64,000 bases of DNA from Rhizobium sp. BT04 (lineage in GTDB: Bacteria; Pseudomonadota; Alphaproteobacteria; Rhizobiales; Rhizobiaceae): NCBI RefSeq assembly GCF_030053135.1, contig NZ_CP125652.1, positions 1,054,001 through 1,118,000 on the forward strand, in the 5' to 3' direction. This document shows, piece after piece, positions 17,691 to 26,734 of this stretch; the stretch's first letter is position 1, and each line of letters starts with the position of its first letter. The notes under the pieces are model-generated. The model was not told where the DNA came from and searched no databases. It worked only from the letters and a program-made list of their open reading frames with translations. A program made the position numbers and the translations under genes.

Positions 17691-18194
17691 TCACTGACGG
17701 CGCACGGGATCGGTCCTGTGCAGGTAGCCGGTAAACACGTCGCGCATTGCGGTGCTCTCGATATCAGGCAGAAGGCGACCCACTTCCCCACGATGATAAC
17801 CGCTATGCGTCACCACATGGGCCAGCATCTCTTCGCGGGACATGCGCCCCCGCCCACCATCGGTGAAGGTGAAGTCGACGACTTCCTCCAACTCATGAAG
17901 GCTTATATGCGAGGTGTAGTCGGTGTACCAACGGTCCGTTTCCCGGATATCGGCCGACAGCTGCGCCAAAGGCGGCGCTTCGCTGCTCCAGCTCGCCGTA
18001 TAAGAATGATCCAGCCGCTGCAGGTTAGCGGCGAAGATGCGATCGACGAGATGAGCGTGATTGAGTACGCGAAGGGCTGAGCGAAAATTGTCGGAGCGTG
18101 TCTCGGCGCCGAGCCCGTTCAAGGCGTCGAGAAGCTCGTCGTCGACGCTGGCTTTGTATCGGAACAGAGAGTTCAACAGGGTCTGCGCGCTCAT
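17691..18194 (-). CDS. DinB-family protein
   Basis: A 167-aa four-helix-bundle protein of the DinB/YfiT type. Likely metal-binding histidines are in VLNHAHLVDRIF and in MLAHVVTHSGYHRGEV, which is the family signature. Members act as metal-dependent thiol transferases or stress proteins; the substrate is unknown here. It is the first gene of a two-gene operon with the TetR regulator. Confidence 0.87.
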   Translation of the reverse strand: MSAQTLLNSLFRYKASVDDELLDALNGLGAETRSDNFRSALRVLNHAHLVDRIFAANLQRLDHSYTASWSSEAPPLAQLSADIRETDRWYTDYTSHISLHELEEVVDFTFTDGGRGRMSREEMLAHVVTHSGYHRGEVGRLLPDIESTAMRDVFTGYLHRTDPVRRQ

Positions 18195-18327
18195 TGCGGT
18201 CTCCGTACGTAAACGGGTGGCGCCGGCATCACGCCGACGATCTCCATTTACGTGGCTGACTGGCGGTCAGTCAACGGGTTTACAAAAGATCTAACCGCCA
18301 CCTGTGCATCTGCCGCGCAATCTCGTA

Positions 18328-18852
18328 TCACGCGCAGCAGCCGCCAGTTGCCGCTGCCGGCCCGCAGCAAGCCGCTGCCCTGCTGTTTTCCTCCGCCAGC
18401 CAGCGATCGCGCGGCTTGCAGCTTGCCGGCCGCGGCGATAGCGCGACATACACGGCGCCGGCGCTGAGAATCGGTGTCGCGGCACAATAGAGCTGCATCG
18501 GCCGTACTCCGTCGCTGACCTCGAAGGTCAGTTTGGCCGAACCGTCAAGCTGCACATGCTCCGTCACCTTGCGGATGATGGAATAAAACCTGCCGGCCGG
18601 CATATGTGTGCGGTCGCCCTCCTCAATGTCCCAGAGCTGGATGAAGATCTCCGTCCACGCTTCGGGATTGGCGCCGCAATCGAGGCCCGAGAATTGGCCC
18701 GCCTTGACCTCGGTGATATGATAGCCCGGCTTCACCGGCTGGCCGTTGTAGTAGAAAACCAGCGGCGCATCCTTTTCCCCGGCGAGCGTATCGAGCAGCA
18801 GACCGAGACTGATGTCGTCCTCTTGAATTTTCCCGTTGTCGATCGCGTTCAT
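18328..18852 (-). CDS. DUF6428 family protein next to arsenic operon
   Basis: A 174-aa soluble protein of the DUF6428 group, often found beside arsR-arsC operons. The N-terminal two-thirds holds the conserved core (APLVFYYNGQPVKPGYHITE). The end is rich in Cys (AACCGPAAATGGCCA), which could bind arsenite or another soft metal; that is inference. It starts 42 bp from arsR in divergent orientation and shares the operator between them, so arsenite probably induces it. Confidence 0.82.
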   Translation of the reverse strand: MNAIDNGKIQEDDISLGLLLDTLAGEKDAPLVFYYNGQPVKPGYHITEVKAGQFSGLDCGANPEAWTEIFIQLWDIEEGDRTHMPAGRFYSIIRKVTEHVQLDGSAKLTFEVSDGVRPMQLYCAATPILSAGAVYVALSPRPASCKPRDRWLAEENSRAAACCGPAAATGGCCA

Positions 18853-18867
18853 ATCGGCTAATCCTCG

Positions 18868-18893
18868 TTTCAATAATTCAAGGATCATTGAAA
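18868..18893. promoter_or_regulatory. Probable ArsR operator in divergent promoter
   Basis: TTTCAAT at 18868-18874 and ATTGAAA at 18887-18893 form a perfect 7-bp inverted repeat around 12 bases. It lies between arsR and the divergent DUF6428 gene, and its right arm ends one base before the arsR ATG. ArsR-family repressors typically bind such imperfect palindromes. Confidence 0.65.
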
Positions 18894-18894
18894 T

Positions 18895-19251
18895 ATGGAC
18901 CAGCGTCAAGCCCTCGCCGCATTCAGCGCGCTGTCGCAGGAAACACGCCTGCATATCATCCGCATGCTTGTCGTGTCGGGGCCGGATGGAATGGCGGCGG
19001 GCGCCATCGCTGAAAAGGCGGAGGTCTCCCCGTCCAATGTCTCCTTCCACCTGAAGGAACTCGAGCGCTCCGGTCTGATTGCTCAGCAGCGGGAGTCCCG
19101 CTCGATCATCTACACCGCCAATTACGAGACGCTTGGCGGTCTGATCCGTTTTCTGATGGAGGATTGCTGCGGCGGGAACCCGGAGATCTGTGCTCCGGCT
19201 GCTGCCGTCGCCGCATGCTGTAGACCCGCAACCAAGGAGGAACTGCAATGA
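18895..19251 (+). CDS. arsR: ArsR-family arsenite-responsive repressor
   Basis: A 118-aa winged-helix repressor. The DNA-reading helix is in GAIAEKAEVSPSNVSFHLKE. Likely As(III) ligands are the Cys pairs near the C-terminus (DCCGGNPEIC and AACCRP); the classical CVC motif in the recognition region is absent. The ATG sits directly next to the operator and has no ribosome-binding site, so the mRNA may be leaderless. It heads the arsenic operon and overlaps arsC by 4 nt. Confidence 0.9.
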   Translation: MDQRQALAAFSALSQETRLHIIRMLVVSGPDGMAAGAIAEKAEVSPSNVSFHLKELERSGLIAQQRESRSIIYTANYETLGGLIRFLMEDCCGGNPEICAPAAAVAACCRPATKEELQ

Positions 19252-19775
19252 CCACAGACCGCGTTTACAATGTGCTCTTTCTTTGCACCGCCAATTCTTC
19301 CCGCTCGATCCTGGCGGAATCCATCCTGGAAACCGAAGGCAAGGGCCGGTTCAAGGCCTATTCGGCCGGCAGCCAGCCGAAGGGTGAGGTCAATCCCCAT
19401 GCACTGAAGGAGCTTGCGGCACAGGGTTACCCCACGGCCGGCTTCCGCTCGAAGAGCTGGGACGAGTTCGCCGAGCCTGGCGCTCCAGAGATGGACTTCA
19501 TCTTCACCGTCTGCGACACCGCCCATGGCGAAGCCTGCCCGGTCTGGATCGGCCATCCGATGACTGCCCATTGGGGCGTCGAGGATCCGGCCGCCGTCGA
19601 GGGCAGCGAAGTCGAGAAGGGCCGCGCCTTCGCGCAGGCCGCCCGCTTCCTCAAAAACCGGATCATCGCCTTCCTCAGCCTGCCATTGTCGTCGATCGAC
19701 AAGCTGGCGTTGGAACAGCACCTGCATCAGATCGGCGCCATGGAAGGCACGACCGCAAAACCGGCGGCCGGCTGA
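19248..19775 (+). CDS. arsC: Arsenate reductase, low-molecular-weight phosphatase type
   Basis: Reduces arsenate to arsenite in the cytoplasm with thiol electrons. A 175-aa protein of the phosphatase-like fold. The P-loop CTANSSRS near the N-terminus (VLFLCTANSSRSILAES) carries the nucleophile Cys and Arg, and a further Cys pair position is near FTVCDTAHGEACPVW. It overlaps arsR and aqpS and is translated as part of the arsenic operon. A second, unrelated arsenate reductase gene lies two genes downstream. Confidence 0.93.
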   Translation: MTTDRVYNVLFLCTANSSRSILAESILETEGKGRFKAYSAGSQPKGEVNPHALKELAAQGYPTAGFRSKSWDEFAEPGAPEMDFIFTVCDTAHGEACPVWIGHPMTAHWGVEDPAAVEGSEVEKGRAFAQAARFLKNRIIAFLSLPLSSIDKLALEQHLHQIGAMEGTTAKPAAG

Positions 19776-20470
19776 TGGCGTCTTTCGATCTGCCGCGCCG
19801 TCTGGTCGCTGAAGCCCTCGGCACCGCCATGCTGGTCGCGACCGTCGTCGGCTCCGGCATCATGGCAGCGTCGCTGACCGGGGATACGGCGCTTGCACTG
19901 CTTGGCAATACGCTGGCGACCGGCGCCATTCTGGTGGCGCTGATCACCGTGCTCGGACCGATCTCCGGCGCCCACTTCAACCCCGCCGTCTCGCTGGTCT
20001 TTGCGATGTCGCGCACCCTGGAGAAACGCGATCTCGCCGGCTATGTCGCCGCGCAGATTTTCGGCGGCATCGTCGGGACGATCACCGCCCATCTGATGTT
20101 CGCCCTGCCGATGCTAGAACTCTCGAGCAAGGTGCGCACCGGCGGCGCGCAATGGTTTTCCGAAGGCGTGGCGACCTTCGGCCTGGTGGCCATCATTCTC
20201 GCCGGCATCAGGTTCGAGCAGAAGGCAGTGCCGTGGCTGGTCGGTCTCTATATCACCGCCGCCTACTGGTTCACCGCCTCGACCTCCTTCGCCAACCCGG
20301 CGGTCGCTTTGGCCCGGTCGCTGACCGACACCTTCTCCGGCATCCGCCCGATCGATCTTCCAGGCTTCTGGATCGCCGAAATATCAGGCGCGATCGCAGC
20401 CCTTCTCCTCTTCACCTGGCTGTTGAAGCCGGGCGCTTCATCAACCCTGTCGTCAGAGGCAAAACTATGA
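19775..20470 (+). CDS. aqpS: Aquaglyceroporin AqpS-type arsenite channel
   Basis: A 231-aa MIP-family channel in the inner membrane. Both pore motifs are present: HFNPAVS near residue 66 and FANPAVA near residue 175. In rhizobia such a channel replaces the arsenite pump ArsB, letting arsenite made by ArsC leave down its gradient. The gene order arsR-arsC-aqpS fits this role. The start overlaps the arsC stop by one base, and the next gene overlaps the end by 4 nt. Confidence 0.92.
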   Translation: MASFDLPRRLVAEALGTAMLVATVVGSGIMAASLTGDTALALLGNTLATGAILVALITVLGPISGAHFNPAVSLVFAMSRTLEKRDLAGYVAAQIFGGIVGTITAHLMFALPMLELSSKVRTGGAQWFSEGVATFGLVAIILAGIRFEQKAVPWLVGLYITAAYWFTASTSFANPAVALARSLTDTFSGIRPIDLPGFWIAEISGAIAALLLFTWLLKPGASSTLSSEAKL

Positions 20471-20889
20471 ACGTCACCATCTATCACAACCCTGCCTGCG
20501 GCACCTCGCGCAACACGCTGGCGATGATCCGCAATGCCGGCATCGAACCCGATATCATCGACTATCTCGAAACTCCGCCGTCACGTCAGGAACTGGTCAG
20601 GATGATCGCCGATGCCGGCCTGACCGTGCGCGATGCCATTCGCCAGAAGGATACGCCTTACGGCGAACTCGGCCTCGACAACCCGGAACTCAGCGACGAC
20701 CAGCTTCTCGACGCCATGCTGGTGCAGCCGATCCTGATCAATCGCCCATTCGTCGTCACGCCGATCGGCACGCGCCTTGCTCGGCCTTCCGAAGTCGTGC
20801 TCGATATCCTGCCGGAAACCCACAAGGGCGCCTTCACCAAGGAAGATGGCGAGAAGGTGCTCGATGCCGAAGGCAAGCGCATTGTCTGA
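20467..20889 (+). CDS. arsC: Arsenate reductase, glutaredoxin-dependent type
   Basis: A 140-aa protein of the ArsC/Spx thioredoxin-like fold. The catalytic Cys is in [15 protein letters not shown], and the conserved Arg-rich C-terminal half ([18 protein letters not shown]) is present. It reduces arsenate with glutathione and glutaredoxin, unlike the phosphatase-type enzyme in the same operon. It starts at an ATG that overlaps aqpS by 4 nt. Confidence 0.93.
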   Translation: MNVTIYHNPACGTSRNTLAMIRNAGIEPDIIDYLETPPSRQELVRMIADAGLTVRDAIRQKDTPYGELGLDNPELSDDQLLDAMLVQPILINRPFVVTPIGTRLARPSEVVLDILPETHKGAFTKEDGEKVLDAEGKRIV

Positions 20890-21589
20890 CCTGCCCGCAG
20901 CTTCTCCGATGCATCTGCATCAGCCGAATATGGATGCACTCAGGCCTACGTTCTCGACGCACAAGCCGCGCATCCTGATCCTTTATGGCTCCCTGCGAAC
21001 AGTGTCCTACAGCCGCCTCCTCGCGCAGGAGGCCTCACGGCTGCTCGAATATTTCGGCTGCGACGTGCGGATCTTCAATCCGGAAGGCCTGCCGCTGCCC
21101 GACGCGGAACCGGCGAGCCACCCAAAGGTCCAAGAGCTGCGTGAATTGTCTGCATGGTCGGAAGGCCAGGTGTGGGTCACCCCTGAACGGCATGGCGCAA
21201 TGAGCGGCATCATGAAAGCGCAGATCGACTGGATTCCACTGTCGGTCGGCTCGATCAGGCCGACACAGGGCAAGACGCTGGCGGTGATGCAGGTCTCCGG
21301 CGGCTCCCAATCCTTCAACGCAGTAGGTCAGCTCCGCATTCTTGGCCGCTGGATGCGGATGATCACCATCCCCAATCAGTCCTCGGTCGCCAGAGCGTTT
21401 CAGGAATTCGACGCGAATGGTCGAATGAAACCGTCATCCTATTACGACCGCGTCGTCGACGTCTGCGAGGAACTGGTGAAGTTCACGCTGCTGACCCGTG
21501 ATGCCTCGAGCTATCTGACCGATCGCTACAGCGAGCGGAAAGAGGAGGCTGAGAAGCTGGAGCAGCGCGTGAGCCTCAAATCCCTATGA
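20882..21589 (+). CDS. arsH: ArsH NADPH-dependent FMN reductase / organoarsenical oxidase
   Basis: A flavoprotein of about 235 aa. The FMN-binding phosphate loop is [14 protein letters not shown], and [20 protein letters not shown] is the ArsH signature. Characterised ArsH proteins oxidise trivalent methyl-arsenicals to less toxic forms. I prefer the TTG at 20882, overlapping arsC by 8 nt with GAAGG upstream. The ATG at 20909 is an alternative without a ribosome-binding site. It is part of the arsenic operon. Confidence 0.93.
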   Translation: MSDLPAASPMHLHQPNMDALRPTFSTHKPRILILYGSLRTVSYSRLLAQEASRLLEYFGCDVRIFNPEGLPLPDAEPASHPKVQELRELSAWSEGQVWVTPERHGAMSGIMKAQIDWIPLSVGSIRPTQGKTLAVMQVSGGSQSFNAVGQLRILGRWMRMITIPNQSSVARAFQEFDANGRMKPSSYYDRVVDVCEELVKFTLLTRDASSYLTDRYSERKEEAEKLEQRVSLKSL

Positions 21590-22821
21590 CGACGAACGAC
21601 ACCGAAAGGGCGCCGGTGGCCGCCATCGCCGGGCTCGGTCTGACGCAGATCATCGGCTATGGGACACTCTACTACAGCTTCAGCATTCTTGCGCCCGACA
21701 TGGCCCGTGGTCTTGACTGGTCATCGGAGTGGATCTTCGGCGCGCTCTCGGCCGCCCTTCTGATCGGCGGCCTGGCCGCCCCTCTCATGGGCACGTGGAT
21801 CGATCGCTTCGGCGCCGGCCGCATCATGACGGCGGGCTCGGCGATTGCCGCCACAGCCCTTGCCGCCTGCGCCTTCACGCCAGGAAAAATTGCCTTCGTC
21901 GCCGCCCTGATCGCCATTGAGACGGCCTCGAACCTCGTGCAATATGCCGCCGCCTTCGCCCTGCTCGTCCAGATCAGGCCGCGTGTCGCCCAGCGCAGCA
22001 TCACCTACCTGACCCTGATCGCCGGCTTCGCCTCGACCATCTTCTGGCCGATCACCACGGCGCTGCATGCGCACCTCTCCTGGCAGGACGTCTATCTCGT
22101 CTTCGCCGCCCTCAACTTGGCGGTCTGCCTTCCCATTCATGCCTGGCTGGCGCGCAGCACCGGCGACATCGGCAGACGCGAGGCGAGCAGCGAGACAAGG
22201 CGCATCGAGCCCAGCCTTCCCGCGTCGATCCGAACGCCGGCCTTCATTCTGATGGTCGCGGGCTTTGCCCTGCAAAGCTTCGTCAACGCAGCACTTCTGG
22301 TCCACATGGTGCCCGTCATGTCGGCCCTCGGCCTTGGCGCCATGGCGGTGATGGTCGGCACCCTCTTCGGCCCGTCGCAGGTGCTGAGCCGCTTCGTCAA
22401 TATGGTCTTCGGCAGCGGCCTGCCGCAGCTGACGCTCGCCCTCATTTCCGCCGTACTGTTGCCGGCAGCCCTTGCCGTGCTTGTCTTAACCGCGCCATCG
22501 GTGCCGGGCGCGCTGGTCTTCGCCGTCGTCTTCGGCCTCGGCTCGGGCCTCAGCAGCATCGTCCAAGGCACCTTGCCCCTGGCGCTGTTCGGAAGCGAAG
22601 GTTATGGCCGGCGCCAGGGACAGGTGCTGTCTGTCCGCCTTGTCGTCTCGTCGACGGCGCCTTTTGCGCTCGCCTTCATGATGGGAACGATCGGCGTGTC
22701 GTGGTCGCTCACAGTCGCAGCGCTGCTCGGCACCGTCGCCGTTGCCGCTTTCCTTGCCATCTTGCGGCTGACGCGCCCGGTTGCCCGGTCGGAAACTATT
22801 CCCAAAGCAGGAGAAGCGTGA
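21586..22821 (+). CDS. MFS transporter at end of arsenic operon
   Basis: A 411-aa major facilitator protein with about 12 hydrophobic helices. The loop between helices 2 and 3, [17 protein letters not shown], is the MFS signature. It overlaps arsH by 4 nt, so it belongs to the arsenic operon. By position it may export arsenite, antimonite or an organoarsenical, as ArsK or ArsJ-type MFS pumps do elsewhere. The sequence alone does not decide which. Confidence 0.85.
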   Translation: MTTNDTERAPVAAIAGLGLTQIIGYGTLYYSFSILAPDMARGLDWSSEWIFGALSAALLIGGLAAPLMGTWIDRFGAGRIMTAGSAIAATALAACAFTPGKIAFVAALIAIETASNLVQYAAAFALLVQIRPRVAQRSITYLTLIAGFASTIFWPITTALHAHLSWQDVYLVFAALNLAVCLPIHAWLARSTGDIGRREASSETRRIEPSLPASIRTPAFILMVAGFALQSFVNAALLVHMVPVMSALGLGAMAVMVGTLFGPSQVLSRFVNMVFGSGLPQLTLALISAVLLPAALAVLVLTAPSVPGALVFAVVFGLGSGLSSIVQGTLPLALFGSEGYGRRQGQVLSVRLVVSSTAPFALAFMMGTIGVSWSLTVAALLGTVAVAAFLAILRLTRPVARSETIPKAGEA

Positions 22822-22838
22822 GCCCGGTCATCGCAGCA

Positions 22839-23105
22839 TCATTTGACGACGGCGGAACCCTTGACGATGTCGATCGTCTCGCCGCCATCGAGGCCGATGC
22901 GGTCGCCGTCGGGCGTCGTCATGAAGCAGCCGGAAGGGCAGAGGCTCTCCGAAGCACCGGCATCGACCACGACCTCGACGCGCTGGCCGCTCTCGGTGAT
23001 AACAAGCACCACGGCGGCGGGGTCGGTGTTGGTGATGGATGCCGCCTCGGCCGCGGGCGCGGCAAGCAGCGGGACAAGCAGAACGGCGGCAAATCTTGCC
23101 ATCAT
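22839..23105 (-). CDS. Small secreted protein, unknown function
   Basis: An 88-aa protein with a signal peptide (MMARFAAVLLVPLLAAPAAE, then AA). The mature part is acidic and probably beta-rich, with two Cys (SLCPSGCFMTTPDGDRIGLD) that could form a disulfide. It is convergent with the MFS gene and 17 nt from it. I do not recognise the family beyond general rhizobial hypothetical proteins. Confidence 0.65.
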   Translation of the reverse strand: MMARFAAVLLVPLLAAPAAEAASITNTDPAAVVLVITESGQRVEVVVDAGASESLCPSGCFMTTPDGDRIGLDGGETIDIVKGSAVVK

Positions 23106-23217
23106 GTGCGGCGGCGCGAACGCGCCCTCCCCTCGAACGACCGGTGCTGCCCTCGGCAGCGATCCCGATGGTGGAGATGATGCACATAGATCTGTGAATG
23201 ATGGCTGAATGAGCCGT

Positions 23218-25803
23218 TCAGCTCTTCAAGCTGCCATCCGCCCTGCGCCCGCGCAGTTGCCGCACGGGCCGCTCTTCCTCCTCCATGGGCTTGTCCCCTG
23301 GAATTTCCTGGCCATCCGACAGATCCCTGCCCGCATCGGCAAACGCGGGACGAGCGTCCCGGTGGATGGTAAGATCGGTCTGTGGCAGCGGGATCTCGAT
23401 GCCCTCGGCCTTGAAGCGCTTGAGGATCTCGATCCTCAGATTGTTGCGCACCGTCATGCCGTCGCCCATGTCGGCGAGGAAGAAGCGCAGCTCGAAATCC
23501 AGCGAATAAGGCCCGAAGCGCAGGAATTCGACATGTGGCTCCGGGTTGCGCATGACGAGCGGAATCTTCGCCGTCAGTTCGAGCAGGATGTCCATCACCT
23601 GCTGCGGATCGGCGTTATAGGCGACGGAAACCGGGATTTCCGAGCGGCCGATCTTGTTGCGGTGCGTCCAGTTGCCGACGAGGCCGTTGATCAGCTCCGA
23701 ATTCGGCACGATGATCGCTTGCTTGCGGAAGGTCTCGATCTCGGTGGCGCGCACCGAGATGCGCTTGACGATGCCTTCGGCCGTACCCGAGACGACATGA
23801 TCGCCGACCTTGAATGGCCGCTCGACGAGCAGGATCAGGCCGGAGACGAAGTTGGAAACGATGTTCTGCAGGCCGAAACCGATACCGACCGACAGCGCCG
23901 AGGCGACGAGCGCGAAGCTCGACAGGTCGATGCCGGCGGCCGAAACGCCGATGATTGCCGCAATGCCGACGCCGAGATAACCGATGCCCGTCTTGACCGA
24001 ATTGCGCACGCCGAGATCGACATGGCTTCGCGCCATCACATTGCCGTCGAGCCAGCGCTGCAGCCAGCGCGTCAGCAGGTAGACGCCGGCAAACAGCAGG
24101 ATGCCGGTACAGATGCCGAGCAGCGAAATGCTGATGCCGCCAAGCCTCACCTCCGTGAACAGCCGGTAGGCGATGAGCTGCAGGTCCTGCACATGGAAAC
24201 CCCAGAGCAGCAGGATCAGCGGGATGCCGACGAGCAGCGCCACCGCATAGATGGCAAGGCCGACGAGCAGGCCGGCCTGGTCGATCGCCACCGGCCCAAG
24301 CTTGAAGCGGCGCGTCAGGAAGCTTGCAAAGAAGGTGTCGCCGAAGCTTTCCTGCTTTGATATCGCCTTGCCGGAGAGCAGACCGACATACATGGTGGCA
24401 ACGACCGCGCCGGTGATGATCAGCTGTGTGGCGACGAAGCGCGCCAGCCCGACATAACCGGTCAGCGCGGTGAGGATGAGGCCGGCGCCGACGACGCGCA
24501 GGATGATCCCCATGCCGCGCGGCCAATGCCGGCCCGGCGCGTCGGGATCGCCGTTCTTCGCCAGCATCGGTTTTCCGAACGAGGCCGCGATCAAGATCAG
24601 GCCGATGATCAGCGCGGCAATCAGGCTCCTGACCACGGTCAGCACCAGCGGCGAGCCCATCGCCTCGCCGATCGTACCGAACAGATAATCAAGCGCGTTG
24701 ACGATCGCCATCGCCAGCACGCAATAGCCGATCGAGCGCGCGCCGAGATTGGAAAGCCGGACGAGCCGCCAGTGCGGTTCGTTCGGTGCAAAGATGGCGT
24801 TGACGAAACGGCCGACGAAATAGACGAGCCCGATCGCCGCGAACAGGGCGCCGATGACAGGTGCGATGTCGGGCCGCAGAACATTGAAACTATTGAGGAA
24901 GAAGAACGAGGTGACGAGCAGTACGGAGAGCGCCAGCGTACGGATCAGCGTCGACCAGAAGGCGATCGACAGCCGGCCGATATAGGACGGGTTCTCGATC
25001 GCCTCGTCCCGGCGCAGATACGAGCCGAACAGCCGATAGCTGCCGGATAGCAGAATGAGCGCCGACGCAAGCGATAGGAAGATCGCGGCAAACAGTGGGA
25101 ACCGCTTGAACTTCCAGACGAAAGAGGCCCAGCTCGACAAAGCCTGCGAGAATTCGCCGGCCTCGTGCACGAAGGCGCTCACGGCATCGTCGAGCACCGA
25201 GACGGAGATCTCGGTGCGCCTGAAAAGCGTGTCGGCGAAAAGCCGCCGCCGCATCTCGATGATTTCGTTGAGGAGCTTCGTCACCGCGATCGACAGATTT
25301 TCGGCGTCACCGGTCACCGCGTTGATTTGCGCACGCTCGGCAGTCAGCGCATTGCGCTCGTCCGTGACAATCTTCGCCTCGGGCGGCTGCCCATCCTTCG
25401 GCGGATCGCCGATCTCGGCAAGCCGGTTCTTGATTTGGTCGAACCGCGGCCGGAGATTAACCGATATGGTGATGACAGCGCGGCTGAGCTCGTCGGCCTT
25501 GGTCGCAAGCCCGACCAGGGCATCGTCATTGTCGGCATTTTGCTTGGCGCCGTCCTGAAGCGCCGTCAGTTGGACCTTCGCCTTGTCGATCTCCTTCGCC
25601 GCCTGATCGAAGGGCGTATCGGCAAGCGGCGCCTGAGCGGCCGCCGCCGGTGCCTGCGGCTCCTGGGCGAAGGCCGCGGCACCCCTGAAATGCGCGCCGG
25701 CGACCGCCAGCGTCAGCAGAAGAATGGTGCGAAGCAGGATCGGTCTCAGCCGCAAAAGCGCCTCCGGAAAGGTTGTCGTCAGGATAGAATGCCTGCTTGT
25801 CAT
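23218..25803 (-). CDS. Large MscS-type mechanosensitive channel (DUF3772/MscK-like)
   Basis: An 861-aa inner-membrane channel that opens under membrane tension to release solutes. A signal peptide leads into a periplasmic coiled-coil region (about residues 60-230, DUF3772-like), followed by roughly ten membrane helices. The last 250 residues are the MscS core, with pore helix VASALSVGIGFGLQNIVSNF and the beta domain VERPFKVGDHVV. The start is the ATG at 25803; the frame runs further but overlaps the upstream spacer. A DUF924 gene lies just upstream on the same strand. Confidence 0.92.
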   Translation of the reverse strand: MTSRHSILTTTFPEALLRLRPILLRTILLLTLAVAGAHFRGAAAFAQEPQAPAAAAQAPLADTPFDQAAKEIDKAKVQLTALQDGAKQNADNDDALVGLATKADELSRAVITISVNLRPRFDQIKNRLAEIGDPPKDGQPPEAKIVTDERNALTAERAQINAVTGDAENLSIAVTKLLNEIIEMRRRLFADTLFRRTEISVSVLDDAVSAFVHEAGEFSQALSSWASFVWKFKRFPLFAAIFLSLASALILLSGSYRLFGSYLRRDEAIENPSYIGRLSIAFWSTLIRTLALSVLLVTSFFFLNSFNVLRPDIAPVIGALFAAIGLVYFVGRFVNAIFAPNEPHWRLVRLSNLGARSIGYCVLAMAIVNALDYLFGTIGEAMGSPLVLTVVRSLIAALIIGLILIAASFGKPMLAKNGDPDAPGRHWPRGMGIILRVVGAGLILTALTGYVGLARFVATQLIITGAVVATMYVGLLSGKAISKQESFGDTFFASFLTRRFKLGPVAIDQAGLLVGLAIYAVALLVGIPLILLLWGFHVQDLQLIAYRLFTEVRLGGISISLLGICTGILLFAGVYLLTRWLQRWLDGNVMARSHVDLGVRNSVKTGIGYLGVGIAAIIGVSAAGIDLSSFALVASALSVGIGFGLQNIVSNFVSGLILLVERPFKVGDHVVSGTAEGIVKRISVRATEIETFRKQAIIVPNSELINGLVGNWTHRNKIGRSEIPVSVAYNADPQQVMDILLELTAKIPLVMRNPEPHVEFLRFGPYSLDFELRFFLADMGDGMTVRNNLRIEILKRFKAEGIEIPLPQTDLTIHRDARPAFADAGRDLSDGQEIPGDKPMEEEERPVRQLRGRRADGSLKS

Positions 25804-25846
25804 AGCAAACAAAGGCGACAGAAAGGCGGAATATCCCCGGAAAGCC

Positions 25847-26398
25847 TTAGAAGCCGGCATCGGGCCTGGAGAGATAGTCGCGCTCCGCCGCCGTCGACTC
25901 CCGCCCGAGCATGGCATTGCGGTGTGGAAAACGGCCATAGGCGGCGATCACGTCGCGGTGGCGGATCGCATAATCTAGATATTCCTCATCGCCAAGCGCG
26001 GTGAACAGCGCCACCGAACGTTCCTGCTCGTCAAGGTCTTCGGCATGTTCGAAAGGCATGTAGAAAAAGGTGCGGCAGGCTGCTTCAACCGCCTGGTCGG
26101 CGCCTGCTGCGAGCGCGAGCTTGGCTTCCCGAAGCGCCAGCCCGTCGGTCGCAACGGCAAGCGGGGTGCCGCGATAGATATTGCGGGGAAACTGGTCGAG
26201 CACGATCATAGCCGCCAGCCGGCTTGCCGGGTCAGCGCGCCATTCGTTCTCGACGCTCGCGGCGAGGGCCAGATGGGTATCACGAAAGTTCGCACGAATC
26301 TCCGCGTCGAGTTCCGGCGTCGCACGGAACCACAGCTCCCGGCCGCATCTGACGAACCAGAAATCATAGACTTCCCCAGGTCGGCGGATCGTCGTCAT
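25847..26398 (-). CDS. DUF924 family protein
   Basis: A 183-aa soluble, helical protein. The family signatures are visible: VYDFWF at the start, VLDQFPRNIYRGTPLAVATD in the middle, and FFYMPFEHAEDLDEQERSVA near the end. DUF924 proteins are TPR-like and of unknown function. It lies 43 nt upstream of the MscS-type channel gene and may be co-transcribed with it. Confidence 0.9.
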   Translation of the reverse strand: MTTIRRPGEVYDFWFVRCGRELWFRATPELDAEIRANFRDTHLALAASVENEWRADPASRLAAMIVLDQFPRNIYRGTPLAVATDGLALREAKLALAAGADQAVEAACRTFFYMPFEHAEDLDEQERSVALFTALGDEEYLDYAIRHRDVIAAYGRFPHRNAMLGRESTAAERDYLSRPDAGF

Positions 26399-26479
26399 GC
26401 TTCCTTCCCTAGCGTGAGCGGATACAATTGAATCACTTAAATTATTGTAAATGCTATAAAATTTTGATCAAATCAACCC

Positions 26480-26586
26480 CTCGTCCGCCTGTCGGCACCT
26501 TTCCCACTTGCGGGGAGAAGGGGATTTGCCGCAACCTCTCCATCCCCACCCTCGCCTCGTTCGGCACTCCCCTCGCCCCGTTACGG
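26480..26586. repeat. Rhizobial intergenic repeat fragment
   Basis: A pyrimidine-rich stretch with the hairpin CCCACTTGCGGGGAGAAGGGG and a CCCTCGCC run resembles a common rhizobial palindromic intergenic repeat. It abuts the transposase remnant, giving a mosaic of mobile debris. Confidence 0.45.
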
Positions 26587-26730
26587 GCTAAGGGATGTAC
26601 ACATCTCGCAAGGCCCAACCTGCGGTACATGCTTTGATATATTGTAGGCCATTGAAGAAGGTGATGGGGCCCGGCGGCTTGGAGGAGGAGTAGCCGTTCC
26701 AGCCTCAGAGCTTGGCAATGATCCGGGCTT
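26587..26730 (-). pseudogene. IS4/Tn5-type transposase C-terminal remnant
   Basis: On the minus strand the codons read IIAKL*GWNGYSSSKPPGP and end GWALRDV, the C-terminus of an IS4-family (Tn5-like) transposase. A stop replaces a conserved Trp or Gly codon, and everything upstream is gone. A close inverted copy lies at 51655-51936. Confidence 0.75.
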
Positions 26731-26734
26731 CGCT

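Noticed and set aside
23209..24360. 383-codon open frame antisense to the large MscS gene
   Set aside because: Charged low-quality translation with no family features; the opposite strand encodes the conserved MscS core.
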